From contig DAOTXN010000005.1 of the NCBI GenBank assembly GCA_034435435.1, forward strand, positions 1-35,952: a stretch of DNA of 35,952 nt. Direction: 5' to 3'. The notes beneath the pieces were generated by a model, which was not told where the DNA came from, searched no databases, and saw only the letters and a list, made by a program, of their open reading frames with translations. Each line of letters begins with the position of its first letter. Within the stretch, counting starts at the first letter, position 1. Source of the stretch: DAOTXN01 sp034435435 (GTDB taxonomy: Bacteria; Chloroflexota; Anaerolineae; S140-20). This document shows positions 13,543-21,039 of this stretch, piece by piece. The position numbers and the translations under genes are program-made.

Positions 13543-16383
13543 CTAATTCTGAGTCCATTGTGAAATCTGCAAACCCACTGATCCTGTCAATCTTGTGAAT
13601 CCTGTCCGACTTACGAGCGGCGCGTAAACGTGGTAGGGAAGCGTTGGAGCCGTCTCGACATGTATCAGAGTAATCGAGCTGGCAGGAAAACTGGCCGTAA
13701 AGCCATTCGCGCTCATCGCCTGGTCGGCCTGGCGCACGATGGCGTCCAGGTTGGCCGCGCTGTAGCGATAGACTTGCCCGCTCGCCGCCGGTGAAAAGCC
13801 AGACAGGGTCAGCGCGCCGGTCAGGGCCGCGTCGGTTTTGTTGATGATGACCAGCGTCAGGGATGAGTCGGCGCTGTGTTGAGCGGCATAGATGGCTAAT
13901 TGGCTCTCGTCGGCGCTGGCGGCGCTCACGCTCACGTCGCCAAACTGGCCGCCGTTCCCATCATAGTTGCGGTACATACGAAAGGCATACGCGCCGGGCA
14001 GCGTCTCGAAATGGTCGTAGCCCAGGTCGGCGGCGGGATAATTCCACAGCGCGGCCAGGTCCAGCCCTTCGCGCCCGAAAATGCCCAGAACGTCGGCCTG
14101 GGCCAGCGCGCCGTTGATGTGCTCTAGCCCGCCCCAGTTGTATTCGGTGATAGCGAGTTTTATGCCGGGATAGTGGGCATCTACCCAGTTGCGCATGCGC
14201 GGGATGAGGCGCACGTAGCGCCAATCTGCGGGCTGGTCGTCGCCGCCGATCCAGCTTTCGTCGCGGTAGGTGGGGTCCCATAAGGCGCGGGTAGAGCGCA
14301 AGCGCAAGGCCTGACGGTCGGCGTTGCCAGCGGTAGTCAGGCTCACGCCGTTTTCCGGATAAAAGTGCAGATCCAGATAGTCCAGCAGGCGCATGCCGTT
14401 GGTCTGCTCGTACTGGGCCATCTGCTGGAGATACCATTCCACCTGGTACTGGTTCCCGTGCGTAGCGTAATCGGGAAAGTAGGTGTAGCCGTTCTGGGCC
14501 GCCGTGACCAGGTCGTATTGGGAATACCAATAGCCCGACCAGCCGAACGCGGCGTAGCCGAAAAGCTGCGCGGCGGGGTCGGCGGCTTTGATGGCCGCGG
14601 CGTAGGCGTAGGAGCGGTCGCGCAGCTCGTCGTAGGTCTGCGGGTCGGGGTGCACGTCGCGGTGGGTTTCGCTCCACAGCTCCGGCTCGTTGTCCAGGGC
14701 ATAGAACTGCACGCCGCCTGCGTTGGCCGCGCCGTGCGTCGCCGCCAGGTGATTCACCCAGCCGGAGGCAAAGGACGGCGTGACGACGAGGCTGGTATCC
14801 AGGGGGTCGTTGCCGGCGATGGGCGCGCCGCCGCTCAGACCGTTCCCGCAATTGGGAAAGCCGCTTTCGTCGTCCACGTCGTCTTGAGGGCCGTACTTGG
14901 AAACCTGAAAGCCGCACGAATCGGGGTCGCCGTCTTTGGCGACATAGCCGATTATTGGAATGGTGATGAGCGAGGCGCTGCCGGTGCGCTCGTTCTGCTC
15001 CACCCACTCGTCGGCGGTCTGGGTCGCCCCGGTGTAGGGGTCGTAGTGGATGTTGTTGTGAAAGTACCAATCGGAGCCGTGGTTCATCCAGTTGCCCTGC
15101 CAGTTGTAGCGCGTGGTGTGATTGCCGCCCCAGCGCCGCACGGGCAGGTCCAGCTCGTCTGCCAAGGACTCTTTGGCAAAGTTGAGACCATAGATATGGG
15201 GGCTGATGGACTGGCGGCCGGCGGCGACGTCCACGGTCAGCGTAATTTCGCCAGACGGGGCTGGCGCCGAGGTTTCAAAAACCTTGAGGGCCCGGGCGCC
15301 GGTCACGCAGGGCGGATAGCCGCCCACGCCGCCGGCCGGCGCGCCGCAGTCGGCCAGATAAAAATGGCCCGCCGCGTCGAAAGCCATCCCCATCGGAAAA
15401 TCCAGACCGGGGAAGGTGTGGTCGGAGGCGGTGTCGCCGGAGAGCGGCGCGGCAAAGACCAGCACACGCAGGTTTTTGGTGTCGGCCACGTAGAGATCAC
15501 CGCCATTGTCCACGGCTGCGTCGTGCGGGCCGGACAGCCCGCTGTATACCTGCGCGGCGGTCGCGCCGTTCGTCAGCGGCGCGTCAAAGCGCAATACCCG
15601 ATTGTTGTTGAAATCCGTGGCGTAGACGTTGCCGCTGGCGTCCACCGCCACGCCCAGCAGTAGGTTGAAGCGATTGTTGGCGCTTTGCCCGGAATCAAAG
15701 CCGCCGACCACGTCATCCAGGTCGTCCTGGCCGAGCACAACGTCCGGTAAGCCGTCGGTGGTCAAGGGGTGGTTAAACTTGAGCAGGCGGTGGTTGAACT
15801 CGTCCACCACGTACAGGTTGTCGTTCGCGTCCAACGCCAGACCGCGCGGAAAGTAAAAACCTTCCACCATGCCGTCGAAGGGGTCAGAGTCGTAACTGGT
15901 GTAGAAACTGGTCACGTCGGGCTGGCCCACAACCAGGTCGGCAGTGGTTGGGCTGGCGTCGGCGTTCGGATCAAAGTAGATCAGCACCCGGTGGTTGTAA
16001 GTATCAGCCACGTACAGGTTGCCGGCCGAGTCCACCGCCACGCTCTCCGGCCCGCACAGGATGTCGGCGCTGACGGCCACGTTGTTGCAGCGGTTGGCGT
16101 CGGGGTCGGCATCGTTGTCGCCGCCAAAGGTCAGGTCGGGTGTGGCGCCGGCGTCTACCGCAGCCGCGTCCGGGTAACTATAGACCTGGTTGTGCTGATA
16201 CACGGCCACGTACAGCCGCCCGCCGGGGGCAATGGCGACGCCTGATGGCCCGTTGCCAAAAGCCAGTTGGCGGTCCACGCTGGGGTCGGGGAAGGGAGAA
16301 TCGCCCCAGATCGCCAACGTCAAAGCCAGACTCAGCAGAATAGCCAGACCAAGAACATTTATTTTTCGCCTAGAGAGTTCCAC
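13543..16383 (-). CDS. Secreted NHL-repeat propeller fused to GH44 endoglucanase
   Basis: 946 residues. A signal peptide (MELSRRKINVLGLAILLSLA...) is followed by an NHL-type propeller (about 40-370) with repeated units such as NLYVADTYNHRVLIYF and NVYATDFNNNRVLRF. A glycoside hydrolase family 44 domain (about 385-850) contains RRWGGNHTTRYNWQ, the acid/base Glu in ALDNEPELW (E566) and the nucleophile in ITEYNWGG (E747). GH44 enzymes cleave beta-1,4-glucans such as cellulose and xyloglucan. A beta-sandwich tail precedes HVYAPLVSR. The final 20 residues are encoded by a dispersed repeat, so the native stop was probably just after VSR. The GTG at 16383 has GGAG 8 bases before it; an upstream TTG (16416) would bury the signal peptide. 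Confidence 0.88.
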   Translation of the reverse strand: MELSRRKINVLGLAILLSLALTLAIWGDSPFPDPSVDRQLAFGNGPSGVAIAPGGRLYVAVYQHNQVYSYPDAAAVDAGATPDLTFGGDNDADPDANRCNNVAVSADILCGPESVAVDSAGNLYVADTYNHRVLIYFDPNADASPTTADLVVGQPDVTSFYTSYDSDPFDGMVEGFYFPRGLALDANDNLYVVDEFNHRLLKFNHPLTTDGLPDVVLGQDDLDDVVGGFDSGQSANNRFNLLLGVAVDASGNVYATDFNNNRVLRFDAPLTNGATAAQVYSGLSGPHDAAVDNGGDLYVADTKNLRVLVFAAPLSGDTASDHTFPGLDFPMGMAFDAAGHFYLADCGAPAGGVGGYPPCVTGARALKVFETSAPAPSGEITLTVDVAAGRQSISPHIYGLNFAKESLADELDLPVRRWGGNHTTRYNWQGNWMNHGSDWYFHNNIHYDPYTGATQTADEWVEQNERTGSASLITIPIIGYVAKDGDPDSCGFQVSKYGPQDDVDDESGFPNCGNGLSGGAPIAGNDPLDTSLVVTPSFASGWVNHLAATHGAANAGGVQFYALDNEPELWSETHRDVHPDPQTYDELRDRSYAYAAAIKAADPAAQLFGYAAFGWSGYWYSQYDLVTAAQNGYTYFPDYATHGNQYQVEWYLQQMAQYEQTNGMRLLDYLDLHFYPENGVSLTTAGNADRQALRLRSTRALWDPTYRDESWIGGDDQPADWRYVRLIPRMRNWVDAHYPGIKLAITEYNWGGLEHINGALAQADVLGIFGREGLDLAALWNYPAADLGYDHFETLPGAYAFRMYRNYDGNGGQFGDVSVSAASADESQLAIYAAQHSADSSLTLVIINKTDAALTGALTLSGFSPAASGQVYRYSAANLDAIVRQADQAMSANGFTASFPASSITLIHVETAPTLPYHVYAPLVSRTGFTRLTGSVGLQISQWTQN
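13581..13607. repeat. Dispersed CCTGTGAATCTTGTGAATCC-type repeat inside the GH44 3' end
   Basis: ATCCTGTCAATCTTGTGAAT followed by CCTGTCC shares an exact 17-base core with the repeat at 68-84. Here it is read as codons for the tail after HVYAPLVSR. Confidence 0.75.
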
Positions 16384-16444
16384 TGTTTTTCTCCGATTTG
16401 CAGAGTTCAAACCCAAGTCACATTAGCGCATGATCCGCGATTTT

Positions 16445-19400
16445 CTAGCGCACAATGAGAGGCAAGTAGACAAACCGCGGCGAAACGCTGGGCAAGTAGC
16501 CGGGATGATCCACCCACAGGGTAACGGGCAACTCTACAATCTGGATGACGTTATTGCCGCCATCTAGCGCGGTCAAGGTGAGGGTGGCCTTGTTTTGTGA
16601 GCCGCTGAACATCCCGCCGGGGTTGCCGGTGAGCGTCACGGTCATCGGAGTGGTGCCCTGGAGGGGCGTAACCGCCAACCAGCCCGCCGAGCTGCTCGCC
16701 GTCCAGGTTAACTCGCCGCCGCCCACATTGGACAACCCTATCGCCGCCGTCTGCACATCCGGCGTAGCGCTCTCTACCGACCAGTCTATTTGCTGCGGCG
16801 CCGCCGAGAGGCTCGGCCCGGCAATGCTCAAATCATCGGTGATAAAGATGTCACACACCTTGTCCGAAGATAGCCCGGCGCTGTTGGTTGCCACCAGCAC
16901 AATCTCGTTCATATCCGGGTTTAAACCCTGGGTAGACAGCACATTGCCGTTAGCCACCGGGATGCCGTTGAGATACCACATTAACGCTAGACCGCTCAAC
17001 GGGCCGTCTTGCGCATCCCACACGGCGGCGCTAAAGTTGACGGCTTGCCCATAGTTAACCGGCGCGGCGCAGTCCGGGCTAAAGGACAGGATTTGCGGCG
17101 CTTGATTGGGTACTGCCACGACCTCGCTGTGGGCGTTCGTCGTTTGCACGCCGTCTTGAGCGATGACCCGGAAGGTGACATCGCCGCCGCCCAGTTGCGA
17201 GGTTTCTACTACTGTGTTGGAATCTGTAAGGCCCAGTTGCAGGGCCTGGTAGGTCGCGCCTCCGTCGCGGCTGTAGAACACGTCAAACGTCAGCGCGTCC
17301 CCATCTGCATCACTGGCCTGCCACGAAAGCTCGACCTGGGCGCCGTTCAATAGGGCCGACACGTCGGTTATGCCAGGCGGTGTGGCTGAAATGGCCTGTT
17401 CGGCCAGCACTGTATCATCCGCCAGATTCACAATCTGAATGCGGGCGGCAGCGGCCTCAAAGGGAACGACCAACTGGAACGCTTGCCAGCCGCCATCTGA
17501 CTCGTCTGAGGGAGCAAAGCTGACCTGCGCCAGTTGGCTGCCTCCCGCGTCTAGCTGACGCAGGGCATAATCGCCCGCCGCCATATCGGGTATGGTCATC
17601 ACCTCTGACCAGCGCTCAACCACGGACAGGGCCGCTCGATTTTCCGCCGGATTCAGCGACCCGAACACTGCCAGCCAGTCGCCGACCTGCGGTTGGGCAA
17701 CGGTTTCTGCCGCCAGGCTCGCATTGGAAAGATTGGTGTAAATTCGCTCGTAATTCTGATCGCTGATCCATTGGTGCGGCCAGTTGGCGTTGTTGCAATA
17801 GGCCATCATGTCTCGCCACGTGTTCCCCTGCAAAACGGTCCATTGCCACGGGCCGGCAAAGTTGGTGTAGAAAAAGCCGTTCACGCTGTTGTCATTGGGG
17901 CCAATCTGGGCGTTGGGGTAGGAAGGAACAGGGTCGCTGGCGTCAATTCCGCAGCCCTTGTTGGTATCATCCAGCGCTTTTGACGGATGCCCTAATCCCA
18001 CGGTGTGCCCCACCTCGTGCCCGGCGTAATAGCCATCGCGGCTGGGGGCGTCCGGTCCGCTGGACGTGCGCCCGACGCCGGCCTGCCCGCGCGGAAACTG
18101 GCCCGTCGCGCCCGTATCACGGATTTCACCATAGAGAAACGTACCCGATCCAACACCTCTTTGCGAGCGTAAAGCGCTGAGCCGTCCGTTTACATAATCG
18201 CTGGCGCACAAATTGCGGTTATCCGGATTATCTTTGGTATCAAGGATTACGTTGTCTTGGCAGGTATAATACGCCCCGCAGACGTGAGTAGACTGGTTTT
18301 CGCAAGTAGCCGCGCCCCAATTAACGCGCTCGTCCAGGTTGGCGTCATCAATGTCCCATGTACTCCAGTCCAGGCCATACTCATACCAATCTCCCGTCCA
18401 CCGATAGCCCAATGGGTAGACGTTCATGATCCAACTGGCGTTCTTGCCGCTGCCTTGCGGCTTCCAGGTGGTGTTGTTGAGCGTATAATTGAACTCGGCA
18501 AAAATGACCTCGAGTTGCGGCGAAGGGGAAAGGTTGAAAGTGCTGGAGGTGAGTGAATTATCGCTATCGCCTCCCGCCGGTTCCAGCGGATAGCCAAAGG
18601 GGTTGAGTGCGGCCCGCACGCGGACGGTATTCCCATCAACCACCCATAGCGGCAGGTGAAAGGTGAAGCTCTGGTTGGCGTCCAGCCGGTTGGGGTTGTT
18701 GGTCAGGGTCAGGTTTCGCTCCGGGAAAAACGGCCCCATCTCCGCGCCGCCGTCTTTGCTCACATAGATGCGGGCGGTTACGTCCGGCACCGCCGCGCCA
18801 TCCGAGCGAGCAAACAGGCGCACGTGGGTATCTTTACCTTGAATCAGGCGCACACTGTTCGTCGTGTTTTGAATGCCTTGAGTAATTTCCATCCCGGTCA
18901 GGCGCACATTGATGCGCGGTAAAGCGGCCGCGTTGACCGACAAGCGCAGCAAATTGCCGTCTTTGGCCCAAAAGATAAATTGGCCGTCGGTGAGCAGGGT
19001 AACGGTGTTGCTGCCAGGGGTGATATTGGCGTCGGTGCCAATCCAAAGCTCTTCGGCGGGACCGGTGGCCTGATAGCCTTGGTAAAAATCGTAATGAATG
19101 GCAAGACGCTTGATGATGGTCTTGATAGGAGTGGTGAAACAGCCAGGCTGGGTGTTGCACACATCCTGATAGCGCTCTACAAAAAAGAGATAATCCTCGG
19201 TGTGCGCGAGCGAATCATAGTTGACAAATTGAGACTCTACCGCGTCCCCACCAATCGGGGTAGAAAAGCGAGCGCTGCTGTAGAACAGGCCGCTTTCTCC
19301 GGAATATTGATCAATCCAACGCACGTGCCCGCCAATGCCAAGCGCAATGGCCCAAAACGAGTCATCCGGTTCGCCGTAAAACGTAGGGTCAACTTCTTTG

Positions 19401-20854
19401 CATCCCTCGCGAGGAAGGGTGGCAAAGACGTCGGTTTTGCCGTCGCCGTTAAAATCGCCAAAACGCAGCATCTCCAGGGTATGGCTGGCGTAGGCCAGAT
19501 TTTGAAACGCCCCCGTTCCGCTGGCGGAATATTTCCATTGCCAAAAGCCATCCGAACGCAGCTCGACAGTAAAGACGTCGGTTTTGCCGTCGCCATCAAA
19601 ATCGCCAAAGCGAAGCTGCTCAAGAGGGAGAGGTGATTGAGCCAGGAGGACATAGTTGGCAAAGCCGCCGGAGGAGTAGAGCCACTGGTAGGTGCCATCC
19701 CCGTTGTCCTGGGTGGTAAATACGTCTGTTTTGCCGTCGCCGTCCAAGTCGCCAAAAGCCATGTCGCTGAGCAAGGTGCTGGCATAAGCCAGATTGGCAA
19801 ACGGTTGTGTCCCTCCGGCCGAGTAGGCCCATTGCCAAAAGCCATCGTCGCGCGGGAAAAGGGCGAATACATCCGTTTTTCCGTCGCCGTCAAAATCGCC
19901 AAAGCGCAATTGATCGAGAGGCACATCCATTTGGGCCAGGGGCGCATAATTGGCAAACCCGCCGGAGGAGTAAAGCCATTGATAGGTGCCATCGCCGTTG
20001 TCCTGGGAGGTAAACACGTCTGTTTTGCCGTCGCCATCAAAGTCGCCAAAGCGTAAATCGCTCAAGGGAGTGCCGGCATAGGCCAAATTAGCAAATGAGC
20101 CTTCGCCGCTGGCCGAATAGACCCACTGCAAAAAACCATCGTCGCGGGGCAAGACGCCAAAAACGTCGGTTTCGCCGTCGCCGTTAAAATCGCCAAAGGC
20201 CAACTCTTCCAAGGGGTTAAAGGCGTAGGTCAAATAGCGATAATTGGCGCTGCCGCTGTCAGAGGATACCCATTGCAAAGCGCCATCGCCGCACATCAGT
20301 TGAGGCAGCTCGCCGCCGGCAGGGGCAGGGAAATCGGCCACCAGGGTGGGGGCCATGGCAGGATTGGCGGTCAAGGGAAGTTGCTGCACGCCGGCGGCGT
20401 CGCGCCAGTAGATGTAGCCATCGGCTACCATGAGGCCGTCATTAGCGTTGATATAATAGGGGTTGCAGTCGCCGCCGGGGGGAGTATCGTTGCGCGAAAA
20501 AAGGGTGCGGATTTCGCCGCCGCTGGAACGTTCGCGTTGGATGGTCACGGGGTCGGTCGCCCCTGCTGCGGGCCGGTTAGGGCCGGGAGGGGGGCAGGCA
20601 GGATCAGTGACCCAATAAACGACATTGTCTTGCAAGGTATAGGCAGTGACATCGGCCGCGAATGTATCGGGGATGTCGGCAGGGACATTCGGTTCAACCG
20701 GGTTCTGGGAATTGGGGGTGATGGATCCCTCGGCTGCGGCCCCGTTCGCCGATAGGCCCAACAAAGCAATGGCAGCGATGCCGATGATTCCCCATAACGC
20801 GGCGATACCCCGCATATTCAAGATCTGTTTAACGGTCCTTTTTCGTTTGAACAT
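16445..20854 (-). CDS. Very large secreted metzincin-type metalloprotease with Asp-rich repeats
   Basis: 1469 residues. A signal peptide (about 1-45) is followed by a region with six FGDFDGDGKTDVF units (about 220-480), each exactly 49 residues apart. These are FG-GAP/VCBS-like with Ca-binding DxDGDGxxD loops. A metalloprotease domain has HEVGHTVGLGH (946-956), the full HExxHxxGxxH zinc motif, and a Met-turn candidate DMMAYC about 85 residues later. Fibronectin/Ig-like domains, a PKD-like segment and a BACON-like domain (about 1350-1440) follow. The C-terminus is FVYLPLIVR, shared in form with the neighbouring GH44 protein. The ATG at 20854 has AAGGAG 6 bases upstream. The GH44 gene starts 61 bases downstream, so co-expression is likely. 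The natural substrate is unknown. Confidence 0.82.
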   Translation of the reverse strand: MFKRKRTVKQILNMRGIAALWGIIGIAAIALLGLSANGAAAEGSITPNSQNPVEPNVPADIPDTFAADVTAYTLQDNVVYWVTDPACPPPGPNRPAAGATDPVTIQRERSSGGEIRTLFSRNDTPPGGDCNPYYINANDGLMVADGYIYWRDAAGVQQLPLTANPAMAPTLVADFPAPAGGELPQLMCGDGALQWVSSDSGSANYRYLTYAFNPLEELAFGDFNGDGETDVFGVLPRDDGFLQWVYSASGEGSFANLAYAGTPLSDLRFGDFDGDGKTDVFTSQDNGDGTYQWLYSSGGFANYAPLAQMDVPLDQLRFGDFDGDGKTDVFALFPRDDGFWQWAYSAGGTQPFANLAYASTLLSDMAFGDLDGDGKTDVFTTQDNGDGTYQWLYSSGGFANYVLLAQSPLPLEQLRFGDFDGDGKTDVFTVELRSDGFWQWKYSASGTGAFQNLAYASHTLEMLRFGDFNGDGKTDVFATLPREGCKEVDPTFYGEPDDSFWAIALGIGGHVRWIDQYSGESGLFYSSARFSTPIGGDAVESQFVNYDSLAHTEDYLFFVERYQDVCNTQPGCFTTPIKTIIKRLAIHYDFYQGYQATGPAEELWIGTDANITPGSNTVTLLTDGQFIFWAKDGNLLRLSVNAAALPRINVRLTGMEITQGIQNTTNSVRLIQGKDTHVRLFARSDGAAVPDVTARIYVSKDGGAEMGPFFPERNLTLTNNPNRLDANQSFTFHLPLWVVDGNTVRVRAALNPFGYPLEPAGGDSDNSLTSSTFNLSPSPQLEVIFAEFNYTLNNTTWKPQGSGKNASWIMNVYPLGYRWTGDWYEYGLDWSTWDIDDANLDERVNWGAATCENQSTHVCGAYYTCQDNVILDTKDNPDNRNLCASDYVNGRLSALRSQRGVGSGTFLYGEIRDTGATGQFPRGQAGVGRTSSGPDAPSRDGYYAGHEVGHTVGLGHPSKALDDTNKGCGIDASDPVPSYPNAQIGPNDNSVNGFFYTNFAGPWQWTVLQGNTWRDMMAYCNNANWPHQWISDQNYERIYTNLSNASLAAETVAQPQVGDWLAVFGSLNPAENRAALSVVERWSEVMTIPDMAAGDYALRQLDAGGSQLAQVSFAPSDESDGGWQAFQLVVPFEAAAARIQIVNLADDTVLAEQAISATPPGITDVSALLNGAQVELSWQASDADGDALTFDVFYSRDGGATYQALQLGLTDSNTVVETSQLGGGDVTFRVIAQDGVQTTNAHSEVVAVPNQAPQILSFSPDCAAPVNYGQAVNFSAAVWDAQDGPLSGLALMWYLNGIPVANGNVLSTQGLNPDMNEIVLVATNSAGLSSDKVCDIFITDDLSIAGPSLSAAPQQIDWSVESATPDVQTAAIGLSNVGGGELTWTASSSAGWLAVTPLQGTTPMTVTLTGNPGGMFSGSQNKATLTLTALDGGNNVIQIVELPVTLWVDHPGYLPSVSPRFVYLPLIVR
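19405..20290 (-). repeat. Coding tandem array, six units of exactly 147 bp
   Basis: Homologous GTTTTGCC/GTTTTTCC/GTTTCGCC positions fall at 19434, 19581, 19728, 19875, 20022 and 20169, a constant 147-bp step (49 codons). Odd and even units differ: one type reads DNGDGTYQWLYSSGGFANY, the other RDDGFWQWAYSAGG. This suggests recent duplication of a 294-bp dimer. Confidence 0.85.
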
Positions 20855-20963
20855 CTGATACTCCTTTTTTGAGCTTGTTACACACCCATCATAACACATC
20901 GGCATTCCCAAGCGCCAGGGGCAGTCTTCCCGTTTTTTGGGAAATCAGGTCGGGAACACGAGA

Positions 20964-20991
20964 TGCACAAGCGCCCGGTCTGTGTTATAAT
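20964..20991 (+). promoter_or_regulatory. Promoter of the Ser/Thr kinase gene
   Basis: A perfect TATAAT (20986-20991) preceded at 16 bases by the weaker TGCACA (20964-20969). Transcription should start near 20998, leaving a leader of about 40 bases that contains AAGGAG at 21030. Confidence 0.55.
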
Positions 20992-21039
20992 GGCAACGAA
21001 CGCACACCTGGGGGGGCGCATAGCCAGACAAGGAGCACC

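Noticed and set aside
14365..15663. Long open frame on the plus strand (432 codons) opposite the GH44 gene
   Set aside because: It is the complement of a strongly supported gene in GC-rich DNA, with no family motifs and no promoter or ribosome site.
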